A DNA stretch of 64,000 bases from Bin5 sp965200615 (GTDB lineage Bacteria; Chloroflexota; Anaerolineae; Caldilineales; Caldilineaceae): NCBI GenBank assembly GCA_965200615.1, contig OZ241377.1:1984001-2048000 (forward strand), read 5' to 3'. A program made the position numbers and the translations under genes. Positions 35,745 to 44,330 of this stretch are shown here, one piece after another. How positions within the stretch are numbered: the stretch's first letter is position 1; every line of letters starts with the position of its first letter. The notes under the pieces are model-generated. The model did not search any database, was not told the DNA's origin, and saw only the letters and a list, made by a program, of their open reading frames with translations.

Positions 35745-36731
35745 ATGGGCACGCAGTCCCGCTCACATCACAGAGCAGAAACGCAGTCAACGATCTCAAA
35801 GCGGATGTCTGGCGTTATCCTGACACTGGCGGCAATCTTCCTGCTCTCCGCGTGTACCCGTGAACGCCTCGCCGAGGAGGTGGGCAACTCCTTGGAGCCG
35901 CCGCAAGAGGAACCGGTCGTAATGGCGCCGGATACGCCGCAGCCAGCGCCGACCGAAACGCCGCTGCCCACACCCGAAGATACGCCCGAGCCGACCACAG
36001 TCACCTATGAAGTCAGACCGGGTGATACGCTCACTACTATTTCAGAAAAATTCGGTACCGAGATTCAGCGAATTCGGGAGATGAATCTTCTCACCACGGA
36101 CGCGCTCCAGGCGGGGCAGGTGCTTCGTCTCCCCTACGTGCAGGGCCTGACAACGCCGGAGGGCATCCCCACGCCCACGCCCGAACCGTTCCGGTACACG
36201 GTTCAGGAGGGCGATACGCTGCTGTCCATTGCCCTTCGCTACAACGTTGCCTTGAACCGGATCCTTCGTCTCAACAACCTGAGAGACGAGCACAGCATCA
36301 CCATTGGCCAGGAGCTGCTGATTCCCAGTTCAATCCCATCCGCCGATCAGTCCAGCGTACAAAGAAGCGCTGCCGACCCCGCCCTCTCTCGGCAGGTGGG
36401 CACCCACACCGTCCGCCCCGGCGAGACTTTGGCATCCATCGCCGATCGATACGGGGTGACCGTGCCCGAACTGATCGCCTTCAACAGCAACACGATCACC
36501 AATCCGCATGTCGTCAGAGTCGATACCGTTCTCCTCATTCCCGGCCTGTCCGCCGCCGACGTAAGCGTTCTGAACCAGACGCTCTACACCGTTCAGGAGG
36601 GAGATACCCTTTTCGGTATCTCCCAACAGTTCGGGGTCAGTACGGAAGCGATCATGGCGGCCAACAACATCTCCAACGCCGACCTGCTCCGCGTCGGAGA
36701 TCAGCTGATTATCCCGCAACCGACCCAATGA
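35745..36731 (+). CDS. LysM-repeat lipoprotein
   Basis: The 328-aa protein has a lipoprotein signal (hydrophobic stretch, lipobox LSAC, Cys at residue ~40). A Pro/Thr/Glu-rich spacer with repeated PTETPLPTPEDTPEP-like sequence follows. Then come four LysM peptidoglycan/chitin-binding domains at about residues 87-130, 149-195, 218-265 and 279-328, each with the (V)xxGDTLxxI core and an N-D/I-P end. No catalytic domain is attached, so it probably acts as a cell-wall-binding surface protein. The frame is open from 35613; ATG 35745 was chosen for its GGAG site and signal peptide. Confidence 0.88.
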   Translation: MGTQSRSHHRAETQSTISKRMSGVILTLAAIFLLSACTRERLAEEVGNSLEPPQEEPVVMAPDTPQPAPTETPLPTPEDTPEPTTVTYEVRPGDTLTTISEKFGTEIQRIREMNLLTTDALQAGQVLRLPYVQGLTTPEGIPTPTPEPFRYTVQEGDTLLSIALRYNVALNRILRLNNLRDEHSITIGQELLIPSSIPSADQSSVQRSAADPALSRQVGTHTVRPGETLASIADRYGVTVPELIAFNSNTITNPHVVRVDTVLLIPGLSAADVSVLNQTLYTVQEGDTLFGISQQFGVSTEAIMAANNISNADLLRVGDQLIIPQPTQ

Positions 36732-36768
36732 GTCCGCCCATTCGGGTTGAATCCGGCCCGCCATACAA

Positions 36769-36828
36769 GCGCGGGAAACTCTCCCGCGCCCCTTGAAATA
36801 AGTAAGCGGGACACGCAACGCGTCCCGC
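36769..36828. repeat. Pair of palindromes between convergent genes
   Basis: An 8-bp perfect stem (GCGCGGGA 36769-36776 with TCCCGCGC 36782-36789) is followed by a 7-bp stem (GCGGGAC 36806-36812 with GTCCCGC 36822-36828). They lie between the ends of the LysM gene (+) and rpiA (-) and may act as bidirectional terminators, but they lack long T runs and look REP-like. Confidence 0.5.
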
Positions 36829-36878
36829 GCCGCCGACCGGGATCCCCTGGCGCCTTCTCAGTTCAACTGATTGGTCAA

Positions 36879-37568
36879 CTATCGGGTCAGATGTTGGGTA
36901 CCCGAGGGGCTGGCGACGATCAAGTCCGTCACCAGATCGAGGAACAGGCCGTGCTCAATCACGCCGGCGCGCCTCTCCAACGCGCCGGCAATGCACTCCG
37001 GATCTTCCATCGGACCGAACTGACAGTCGAGGATCAAATTGCCGCTGTCCGTTCGAAAAGGATTGCCGTCAGGCCCCGTCCGCACCTGAACCGCCGCCCC
37101 AATCCGTTCGATGTACTCGACATGGGCCCGCAGACCAAAGGAAAGCGCCTCCACCGGCAGCGCCCACTTCACGCCCAGTCTCTCAGATAGCTTGCGCTCA
37201 TCGACGATAATGATCTCCCGTTCGCTCGCCTGGGCAACAATCTTCTCTCGCAGAAGCGCGCCGCCCCCGCCTTTGATGACGCGCAATTGCGGATCGGCCT
37301 CATCAGCGCCGTCAACTGTCAGGTTGATGTCTGGATGACAATCGAGCGTGGTGAGCGGAATCGCCAGCCGCCGGGCATCTGCCGCAACCTGCTCCGAACA
37401 GGGAACGCCGAGAATGTCTGTCAGCGTACCCACTGCCAGGCGCTCCGCGATACACTCAAGCGCCTTCAGGGCCGTACTCCCGGCGCCCAACCCCACGACC
37501 ATCCCGGATTCAATATGCGCCACCGCAGCTTCGGCTGCTTGCCGCTTCAGCGCATCTATCTCTTGCAT
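36879..37568 (-). CDS. rpiA: Ribose-5-phosphate isomerase A
   Basis: The 229-aa enzyme interconverts ribose 5-phosphate and ribulose 5-phosphate. Motifs seen are GLGAGSTALKAL, the TVDGADEADP active-site loop, IKGGGGALLREKIVA, the VDERKLSERLG segment and the GNLILDC strand. The ATG at 37568 is preferred over the TTG immediately before it; neither has a clear ribosome site. It lies about 110 bases downstream of the pgi gene on the same strand, completing a pentose-phosphate cluster with tal. Confidence 0.95.
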   Translation of the reverse strand: MQEIDALKRQAAEAAVAHIESGMVVGLGAGSTALKALECIAERLAVGTLTDILGVPCSEQVAADARRLAIPLTTLDCHPDINLTVDGADEADPQLRVIKGGGGALLREKIVAQASEREIIIVDERKLSERLGVKWALPVEALSFGLRAHVEYIERIGAAVQVRTGPDGNPFRTDSGNLILDCQFGPMEDPECIAGALERRAGVIEHGLFLDLVTDLIVASPSGTQHLTR

Positions 37569-37675
37569 CAAGTTACTTTACCGCCAAAAAACATGAACGC
37601 GGCCGGAATCAGGGTTCCCACCCCGAAATATGAAACCCATCCCCGATCGCGTACGCCGCCCGTCCAACGCTGCCT

Positions 37676-39271
37676 TTAAACCATCGCCAGCGAATCGACG
37701 AGCCGCTCCAGTTCCGATTGCGCGTCTTCTCCCAAGTCGATCCGTATCACGCGCCGCCCTGCATTCATCAGCGCCTGCCGGTCTCCCAGCGACTGCGCCT
37801 CGATCAGGACCCCGAACGGCAGCGCCGACTCCGACGAACCCGGCCTGTCGGGTATGTCAACGTCAGAAGAAGGCCTGTCGGTAAGTTGAATGAAGAGACC
37901 GTTTCCGCGGTCCCCCTTATGCAGCTGGCCCGTAGAGTGGAGAAAGCGGGGACCGTAACCTGCCGTCGTTGCCAGCTTTGTCCTGTCCCGCAGACATCCC
38001 TGCATGGTCTGTAGCAAGCTGCTCACTCGAGAACAGGGCCTCATGTAAGCCTGTACGCTGATGTAATCCCCCGCGACCGCCTGTTTCACAAAGGCTGCCA
38101 GCGCTTCGACCGCACTGCCGGCCGGCCTGTCCCCGTCCTCGCCGCCCAGGTATACCTTTAAGCCGTCCGCTTCCAACGACGGTTGCGGTGCAGGCAGACT
38201 GCCGCTCTCCATATATGCCGACATCATCTGCCGTGACTGCTGCTTCGCCGACTCAACATCCGGCTGATCGAACGGATGGATGCCCAACCGCGCCCCAGCA
38301 ACGGCAGTCGCAAACTCCCACAGGAAGAACTGTCCCCCCAGGTCGTACCGATCGCGGAAGCGTACCCGGATCACCGGATGGCCGGCGTCGATGAGCGCCT
38401 GCACCTTCGCATCCTGCGCGCCTGTGTCGCTCCACTGCAAATGAACGAACAACCTGTCCGCGCCGTAGGCATCCGGGGACGCCGTCGGTTCTCCCACCAC
38501 CGGCACGATCCCCGTCCCCGACTTCCCGGTGCTCTCGGCGATCAGCTGCTCCAGCCAGTCGGCGAACGAAGTTACCTCCTCGTCCGCGATAACTGTCAGT
38601 TTGTCCTTCCCCGCTTTGGCCATCTCGGCCATCACCACACCAATCTGCGCGCCGGGATTGCGAGAACCGGTGATATGCCGTCCGCAGTCGTTCTTCATCT
38701 CCTGGCCCCGCCGCAGCAGACGTCGCAGATTAACCCCCAACAGCGCCGCCGGAATTAACCCAAAGTGCGACAGCGCCGAATAGCGGCCGCCGATGTTGGC
38801 ATCGTTGATAAAGACTGAGCGGAAATTGCAGGCATTCCCCAGCCTGACAAGCTCGCTGCCGGCATCCGTTATCGCGACAAAGTGCGCGCCAGCCTCGGCT
38901 TCACCGAGCTGCCCCTGAAGTTGATTGTAAAAGAATTTGAAGAGCGACAGCGTTTCAGCCGTAGTCCCGGACTTGGTGGCAACAATAAACAGCGTTCTCG
39001 CCGGATCCAATCCGTCGGCCAGGCTCTGGACAGCCGCTGGGTGTGTGCTGTCCAATATCCGCAGCGCCAGCGGGCCGCTGCCGAATGTACGTGCAAAAAC
39101 CTCCGGCGCCAGGCTGGAACCGCCCATCCCCAGCAGAACTGCCTGCGTGTAGCCCTCCTGCTGCAAGTCCTGCAGCAGGGCGCTGATGCAGTGCCGCTCC
39201 TCGTCCATCCTGACGGCAATATCCAGCCAGCCCAGCCGATTCACGATCTCGTCCGGCTTGTCACTCCACAC
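37676..39271 (-). CDS. pgi: Glucose-6-phosphate isomerase part of a transaldolase/isomerase locus
   Basis: The 531-residue open segment interconverts glucose 6-phosphate and fructose 6-phosphate. Sugar-phosphate isomerase (SIS) motifs are VLLGMGGSSLAPEVF and VATKSGTTAETLSLFKFF. The form is that of the isomerase half of the bifunctional Tal-Pgi family rather than classical PGI. Conserved sequence continues upstream of the GTG at 39271 (RIWARSH before VWSDKPDEI) to the T7 run at 39361-39367, where it meets tal in the other frame. It could be translated after a -1 shift, or alone from GTG 39271, which has AGGAG seven bases upstream. Confidence 0.9.
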   Translation of the reverse strand: MWSDKPDEIVNRLGWLDIAVRMDEERHCISALLQDLQQEGYTQAVLLGMGGSSLAPEVFARTFGSGPLALRILDSTHPAAVQSLADGLDPARTLFIVATKSGTTAETLSLFKFFYNQLQGQLGEAEAGAHFVAITDAGSELVRLGNACNFRSVFINDANIGGRYSALSHFGLIPAALLGVNLRRLLRRGQEMKNDCGRHITGSRNPGAQIGVVMAEMAKAGKDKLTVIADEEVTSFADWLEQLIAESTGKSGTGIVPVVGEPTASPDAYGADRLFVHLQWSDTGAQDAKVQALIDAGHPVIRVRFRDRYDLGGQFFLWEFATAVAGARLGIHPFDQPDVESAKQQSRQMMSAYMESGSLPAPQPSLEADGLKVYLGGEDGDRPAGSAVEALAAFVKQAVAGDYISVQAYMRPCSRVSSLLQTMQGCLRDRTKLATTAGYGPRFLHSTGQLHKGDRGNGLFIQLTDRPSSDVDIPDRPGSSESALPFGVLIEAQSLGDRQALMNAGRRVIRIDLGEDAQSELERLVDSLAMV

Positions 39272-39331
39272 GCTGTGGCTCCTGGCCCAGATGCGTGTGA
39301 CGATACGCTCCCTGTCGATCTCCTCCAGAGC

Positions 39332-39367
39332 GCCCTCTACCTGGCTCCGGAGGGCACCGTAAAAAAA
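39332..39367 (-). promoter_or_regulatory. Candidate -1 ribosomal frameshift signal joining tal to pgi
   Basis: On the minus strand a run of seven T (39361-39367) occupies the last base of one tal codon and the next two codons, i.e. U_UUU_UUU in the zero frame. Five bases later a stem GCCCTC/GAGGGC (39350-39355 with 39332-39337) begins; G-U pairs can extend it to about nine pairs. The zero-frame TAG (39337-39339) lies within the hairpin. A -1 shift joins the frames with no intervening stop. A lost T in the assembly would look the same. Confidence 0.5.
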
Positions 39368-40488
39368 TCGGAGCGCGCTCTTGTCTGGTTGTCGTCCCCG
39401 CCTGCGATGGCGGCCACCTTCTCCGCAATTCCCGACATCAACTCATCGAATGAGTCGGCGAAGGCGTCCACACCTTCACCCATCAACTGCGTGGTGACCT
39501 CACCAAGATCGATGCCAAGACCGGCCAGCTGCGCCAGATGCTGCCGGGCCTGCTCTACATCTGCATCCACCGTGCGGGCCGCGTTGCCGTGGTCCAGAAA
39601 TGCGTCCAACGTCTCCGGGGGCAGCGTATTGACCGTATGGGGGCCAATCAGTTCGTCCACGTAGAGCGTGTCCGGGTAGTCGGGATTCTTGGTGCTCGTA
39701 CTGCCCCACAGTGGCCGTTGCACCCGCGCCCCCTGCGCCGCCAGCTTGTCCCAGCGAGGACCGCTGAAAAGCTCACCGAATCGGTGATAGGCCATCTTCG
39801 CATTCGCGATCGCAATCTTTCCCTGAAGCTCGCTGTTGCCAAGCGCAACCAGCTTGGGGTCAATCTTGCCGTCCACCCGGCTGACGAAGAAAGAAGCCAC
39901 CGACGCCATCCGGCTGAAATCCACATTCGCGGCAGCCAGCTTTTCCAGGCCGTGAATATAGGCCATCGCGCTGTCTTCGTACTGCTGCAATGAGAAGATA
40001 AGCGTGACATTGATATTGATGCCCTCGCCGGTGAGCGTCTCGATCGCCGGGATACCCTCCGGCGTGGCCGGCACCTTGATCATCACGTTCGGCCGGTCCA
40101 CCAGAGACGAGAGGCGGCGGGCTTCCATGACTGTACCTTCCGTGTCATAGGCCAGCTTCGGATTTACCTCAAGGCTCACATAGCCGTCCAGCCCGTCCGT
40201 GCTTCCGTAGACCGGCTGCATGATGTCGCACGCGCGGCGGATGTCCTGGATGGCGAGCGCCTCGTATATGTCATTGACAGACCCGCCTTCACCCACCAGC
40301 CGTTCAACCGCGGCGTCATAGTCTGTGCTGGCCGTGATCGCCTTCTGGAAAATCGATGGGTTGGACGTAACGCCCCGCAGACCCTTGCCGACCAGGTCGC
40401 CCAGCTCCCCGGAATCCAGGAAGGAGCGCCTGATGAAGTCCAGCCAGATCGCCTGACCAATTGCCGCCGCTTCGTTCATTCTTGTCAT
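39337..40488 (-). CDS. tal: Transaldolase
   Basis: The 383-aa zero-frame product transfers a dihydroxyacetone unit between sugar phosphates. Motifs are GVTSNPSIF near the N-terminus, NVMIKVPATPEG (Schiff-base Lys), NVTLIFSLQQY, and PLWGSTSTKNPDY. It ends about 17 residues after the last family-typical helix, so termination at 39337 yields a complete transaldolase. The ATG at 40488 (MTRMNEAA) is preferred, with AGGAG about ten bases upstream; 40479 is an alternative. A -1 shift at the T7 run would fuse it to the isomerase segment, giving 937 aa. Confidence 0.94.
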   Translation of the reverse strand: MTRMNEAAAIGQAIWLDFIRRSFLDSGELGDLVGKGLRGVTSNPSIFQKAITASTDYDAAVERLVGEGGSVNDIYEALAIQDIRRACDIMQPVYGSTDGLDGYVSLEVNPKLAYDTEGTVMEARRLSSLVDRPNVMIKVPATPEGIPAIETLTGEGININVTLIFSLQQYEDSAMAYIHGLEKLAAANVDFSRMASVASFFVSRVDGKIDPKLVALGNSELQGKIAIANAKMAYHRFGELFSGPRWDKLAAQGARVQRPLWGSTSTKNPDYPDTLYVDELIGPHTVNTLPPETLDAFLDHGNAARTVDADVEQARQHLAQLAGLGIDLGEVTTQLMGEGVDAFADSFDELMSGIAEKVAAIAGGDDNQTRARSDFFTVPSGAR

Positions 40489-40651
40489 GATTGCTCTTCT
40501 CCTCAAGTTCCTCTCTTCGTTGAGATGTGGTTCGACCGCGCCCAGCGCCCCTCCCCTGATAGGACGAATTCAAAACTGTGCAGCGTCAGAGGCCAGCCCG
40601 TTGCCGGCGAATGATTTCGACATATTTGGCGCCATTTCTGCACCTTCAATC

Positions 40652-41440
40652 CTACTTCGTCACGTAGAGAACGTCGGGATCCAGCTCCGCGTCTCCTTCC
40701 CCTTGAATCAATGCGAGCGCCGCCATCGCCCCCCCGATCAGTCCCGCGTGATTGCGCATCTGCGCTGCGACTATCGGCGCCCGCACGTCAATATATTTCA
40801 CAAACTTTTCGCTTCTCTTGCTCACGCCTCCGCCAATAATAAACAGATCCGGCGAAAGTAGAAATTCAACGGTCTGAAAATATCTGTTCAGGCGCTTCCC
40901 CCACTTTTTCCAGCTCAGCTGCTCCCGGTCCCGGGCACTGTTCGCCGCCCGGCTCTCTGCGTTATACCCGTCAATCTCCAGGTGCCCGAACTCCGTATTC
41001 GGCGCCAGGTGTCCGTCGACAAACAGTGCCGAACCAATGCCTGTGCCCAATGTGAGCAGCACGACCACCCCTGGCTGGTCCCTGCCCGCGCCAAACACCA
41101 TCTCCGCAATGCCGGCCGCATCGGCGTCGTTGACGATCGACGCCGGGCACCCTGTCACCCGCTCAAACAGTTCCGGCGCATCCGTGCCGATCCACGAGTC
41201 GTCCACATTAGCCGCCGTGCAGACAATGCCATTCCGAATCACCGCCGGGAACGTGCAGCCCATCGGGCCTGCCCATCCGAAGTGACGGACGATCTCCAGC
41301 ACGACCTCGGCCACCGCCTGCGGTGTTGACGGATCCGGCGTCCCAATCCGGCGCCGCTTGGTAAGCAGCTCCCCCGTTTCCGCGTCCACCACCGCGCCCT
41401 TTATGCCGCTGCCGCCAATATCTATGCCTAATATGTCCAT
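40652..41440 (-). CDS. ppgK: Polyphosphate glucokinase (ROK family)
   Basis: The 262-aa kinase phosphorylates glucose with polyphosphate or ATP. The phosphate-binding GIDIGGSGIKGAVVD is at the N-terminus, PAVIRNGIV and the catalytic NDADAAGIAE are central, and LTLGTGIGSAL and NTEFGHLEIDG follow. The ROK zinc-cysteine motif is absent, as usual for this subgroup. The frame is open to 41545, but ATG 41440 follows AAGGAGGA and gives the family start. With tal, pgi and rpiA downstream, it would feed glucose 6-phosphate into the same pathway. Confidence 0.93.
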   Translation of the reverse strand: MDILGIDIGGSGIKGAVVDAETGELLTKRRRIGTPDPSTPQAVAEVVLEIVRHFGWAGPMGCTFPAVIRNGIVCTAANVDDSWIGTDAPELFERVTGCPASIVNDADAAGIAEMVFGAGRDQPGVVVLLTLGTGIGSALFVDGHLAPNTEFGHLEIDGYNAESRAANSARDREQLSWKKWGKRLNRYFQTVEFLLSPDLFIIGGGVSKRSEKFVKYIDVRAPIVAAQMRNHAGLIGGAMAALALIQGEGDAELDPDVLYVTK

Positions 41441-41541
41441 CTGGTCCTCCTTGGGCGGGGGCTGACAGCTACTGGTCTGAACGGTAACGGCAAATTTGCC
41501 TCGGAACGATGTCTGCTCATCAGGGCTGTGGCGCCGCCCCG

Positions 41542-42546
41542 TCACACGTACCGCTCCACTCGCTGCAAAGTCCCGGTCTGCGCCGATTCCAACATCGCCT
41601 CCACAACGGCCAGGTCCTGCAACGCCTCCTCGGGAGAATTACGGTGCGGTGTTCCATCCCGTACCGCCGCGATGAACGCAGCCAGCTCCTCCCGCACGCT
41701 GATCAGAACGTTAAACGCCTGGCGCTCGCTCTTCCCATCCCGCTCAACTATCAGCTCTCCCCGCGAGACGCGCAAGCTGCCTTCACTCCCGCCAACGTGG
41801 ACGGCATCGGTTCCCAGCGAACTGCCCACCGCGTACGTGATCAAATAGGCGCCAACCACGCCGTTGCTGAAGCGTAGCGCCGCGCTCATCGTGTCCGCCG
41901 GCGGCAGATCCTCCCGGTGCGCCGTCGTCAACGAACACACACTCTCTATCTCTCCCAGCAGCACACGCAGACCGGCCATATGATGCACGCCGCCATCCAG
42001 CAGATAACCTCCCGGCACCTCGCCCGAATTCCGCCAGGTCGACCCCATATAGTCGGCCTTAATCGGCAGCTGCAGTGACAGATCGCAGAACAATGGCTGC
42101 CCGATCCGGCCGGCCTGCACCGCCCGCGCCGCTGCCTGAAAGGCCTCCTCGTAGCGCCAGTTCTCCCCCACCATCCACACCCGATCATCCAAGGGACGGC
42201 AGGCCGCGATCAACGCCTGCGCTTCGACAACAGTCTGCGCGATCGGCTTTTCACTGAAAACATGCTTTCCCGCCGCCAGTGCCTGGGACACGACCTCCGG
42301 CAGCATCGGAATCGGCAGGACAATATCGACGGCCTCGATGCTCTCGTCCGCCAGCAGCGTTCCGATATCCGTAAAAATGTCAACGTCGTACGGGATCGAT
42401 TCCGCCACCGTCTCGGCAGATGCCTGCGTGCGGCTGTACACGGCCGCAATCTGCACTGCATCTCCCAGCTCCAGCAAGGAAGGCGCGTGCGCTTTCCGCA
42501 CAAAGGCGCCGGCCCCGATCAGAGCAATTCGAACCGGTCTGCCCAT
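41542..42546 (-). CDS. Gfo/Idh/MocA family oxidoreductase
   Basis: The 334-aa protein has an N-terminal Rossmann fold (VRIALIGAGAFVRKAHAPSL) and the family EKPIAQTV motif carrying the catalytic-region Lys. The C-terminal domain has GGYLLDGGVHHMAGLR (His-containing active-site helix). It probably oxidises or reduces a sugar or inositol derivative with NAD(P); the substrate is unknown. GGAGA precedes the ATG. A possible promoter (TTGATC at 42651-42656, TCTATC at 42628-42633, 17-base spacing) lies upstream. Confidence 0.9.
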   Translation of the reverse strand: MGRPVRIALIGAGAFVRKAHAPSLLELGDAVQIAAVYSRTQASAETVAESIPYDVDIFTDIGTLLADESIEAVDIVLPIPMLPEVVSQALAAGKHVFSEKPIAQTVVEAQALIAACRPLDDRVWMVGENWRYEEAFQAAARAVQAGRIGQPLFCDLSLQLPIKADYMGSTWRNSGEVPGGYLLDGGVHHMAGLRVLLGEIESVCSLTTAHREDLPPADTMSAALRFSNGVVGAYLITYAVGSSLGTDAVHVGGSEGSLRVSRGELIVERDGKSERQAFNVLISVREELAAFIAAVRDGTPHRNSPEEALQDLAVVEAMLESAQTGTLQRVERYV

Positions 42547-42627
42547 CGACTTTCTCCGATCACGTTGACAATTCCGATATCTCCATCCGTTTTGCTATCG
42601 CTGGCATCTGATGCTATCGTGGACGCA

Positions 42628-42656
42628 GATAGAGCCTACCGCAGGATGAGGATCAA
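42628..42656 (-). promoter_or_regulatory. Possible promoter of the ppgK-side oxidoreductase
   Basis: TTGATC and TCTATC on the minus strand are spaced by 17 bases in the divergent spacer 42547-42693. The match is moderate. Confidence 0.35.
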
Positions 42657-42693
42657 CTAGCCACATTATATCACACTGCGCCCGGAGAAACAG

Positions 42694-43491
42694 TTGAATT
42701 CGCTGCTGCTTCTGCTGGCCGTTCCGCTTCCACCGCAATCCTTGGAGGCCATCGGTCCTCTCATCGAAGAACGCCAGGTCGATACCCGCTACGGACCCGT
42801 CGGCCCCCTCGCCCGGCGCGGCCGCCCCGACGCGCCATCGGTCTGGATTCAACCCTACTACGGTCTGCCCTCACGTACAGATCCCAGGGCCACGCTCCAG
42901 GCCGCGCAAACACTTCACGTCAGCCGGATCGTCGCCTGTGATAGCGTCGTCGCCGTCAACCCTGTGTTGGCCGCGGGCCACCCGTTCCTGATCACCGACT
43001 ATATCGACTTCACGCGCCATCAACCACAGACATTCTATGAAAACGAGGGCACGGGCGGCCTCAGCCAGATCCCTGCTGTCTGCCCCCGTCTGACCCAAGC
43101 GCTGTCGCACATCCTGCCCATGGCGCCGGGCGGCGTTTATCTGGGAGTCGACGGCCCAAGGCGTGAGACCGCCGCCGAGGCCCGCATGTTTCGCAACTGG
43201 GGCGCCGACGTCATCGGCCAGAATCTCGTGCCTGAGATCTCGCTCGCCCGCGAGTTGGGCCTCTGCTTCGCCGGGCTGGCGATAGTTGAGGAAATCAGCG
43301 CCGAATACCCAACCGCGCCGACCCGGGAAGACGACTTTAGCGGGCTGGAAGCCGTCGTGCAGACGCTATCCGCCCTCACGCAATTGATCGACCCGAACGC
43401 CCCCTGCGACTGCGGCGGGGGCCTCGACCCGCGCCCAGCTGCCGGGCCCTGTGCCGCAGCAGAACATCCCGCCCAGCTACCCCGCAAATGA
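42694..43491 (+). CDS. MTA/purine nucleoside phosphorylase-like protein, probably without catalysis
   Basis: The 265-aa protein aligns by eye along its length with 5'-methylthioadenosine phosphorylases: TRYGPVGPL at the N-terminus, ITDYIDFTRHQPQTFYE, then VDGPRRETAAEARMFRNWGADVIGQNLVPEISLARELGLCFAGLAIVEE (key part RMFRNWGADVIG). The phosphate-site RHG is replaced by QPYYGLP, and the purine-site Asp of the TDYD motif is replaced by VEEI. Start is TTG 42694 with GGAG. It overlaps the next gene by four bases (ATGA), so the two are translationally coupled. Confidence 0.75.
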   Translation: MNSLLLLLAVPLPPQSLEAIGPLIEERQVDTRYGPVGPLARRGRPDAPSVWIQPYYGLPSRTDPRATLQAAQTLHVSRIVACDSVVAVNPVLAAGHPFLITDYIDFTRHQPQTFYENEGTGGLSQIPAVCPRLTQALSHILPMAPGGVYLGVDGPRRETAAEARMFRNWGADVIGQNLVPEISLARELGLCFAGLAIVEEISAEYPTAPTREDDFSGLEAVVQTLSALTQLIDPNAPCDCGGGLDPRPAAGPCAAAEHPAQLPRK

Positions 43492-44174
43492 AAATCTCTC
43501 AGCTCTATGACCAGTTGGAACTGTATAGCGAAGGCGATCCCCCTTCCCACTCGCTCTTCGTCCTCGCCCGCCTGCTCGGCACGCCCGACAGACTCCTGAT
43601 CATCGATCCGCCGCTTGACGTCACAACCCGCTTCGATGTGGCTGAAGAAACGGCCGCGCTCTTTACCTCCGGCGCCCGCGACATCGGACTGCCGCTCGTC
43701 CAGACCCAGCCCGGCGGCGTCGCCCACATCAACGTTGGCCAGCATCTGCTGGATATCTACTCCCAGCGGCACGCCAACCTGGTCTGTCTTCCGGCTATGG
43801 GGATACTCTGTGGAGGTGTTTTCGGCAGCGATCTGGCGCTGCCCGAACTCGGAGAGGGCTCAGACGGCGAGGATGAGATTGAGAGTCTGCGCCTTCTGGC
43901 GTGTCTGGTGAAAGGACGCCGTCTCCAGCTATACATCCCCCGCACCGGTTCCGTCTCATCCGACAAAGTAGAAGTGATGGGACGGCTGGCTGCCGATGTC
44001 AACTACATCCACGGCCTGCGCCGTACCATTGCCCAGGCGACTGCCGCAAACGAATTCTGGAGCCGGTCGGAACAAATCACGGAAGCGCTCCTGCCCAAAA
44101 ATCGCCGTACGTCCTCTGCCGTAACCGCCCACCGCCAAAACATCGAACGCCTCTATAACGCAATTCTGGCGTGA
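43488..44174 (+). CDS. Protein with metallo-beta-lactamase-like layout lacking metal ligands
   Basis: The 228-aa soluble protein is coupled to the phosphorylase-like gene. The order of segments resembles the metallo-beta-lactamase fold: LLIIDPPLD, then a VGQHLLDIY strand, PAMGILCGGVFGSDLALP where PGHTPG...GD would be, an ESLRLLACL helix, and LYIPRTGSVSSDK in place of PGHG. The HxHxDH motif and the later His ligands are not present. The resemblance is structural in pattern only and I am not certain of the family. Its stop lies just before the decayed MNT/HEPN module. Confidence 0.5.
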   Translation: MKISQLYDQLELYSEGDPPSHSLFVLARLLGTPDRLLIIDPPLDVTTRFDVAEETAALFTSGARDIGLPLVQTQPGGVAHINVGQHLLDIYSQRHANLVCLPAMGILCGGVFGSDLALPELGEGSDGEDEIESLRLLACLVKGRRLQLYIPRTGSVSSDKVEVMGRLAADVNYIHGLRRTIAQATAANEFWSRSEQITEALLPKNRRTSSAVTAHRQNIERLYNAILA

Positions 44175-44187
44175 CCCGTCATTTCCA

Positions 44188-44330
44188 TCACGTCCCTTCA
44201 CTGCCTTCTATCTGCCGCTGAACCTGTGCCAGCAAAGATTCCACGAGCGCAAGGCCTGCCTGCCGGTCCAAGTGGCGTTGCGTCAGCTCCGATCGCCTCG
44301 TAGCGGAACTGAACAGCATAGGGCGTGTAT
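44188..44330 (-). pseudogene. Remnant of a HEPN-domain protein (C-terminal part)
   Basis: A minus-strand stretch right after the MNT remnant reads LTEYTPYAVQFRYE, typical of the conserved core before the last HEPN helix. After a frame change it reads HLDRQAGLALVESLLAQV, with a stop at 44188-44190. No start or RxxxxH catalytic segment is left, so this is a fragment with at least one frameshift. Confidence 0.55.
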
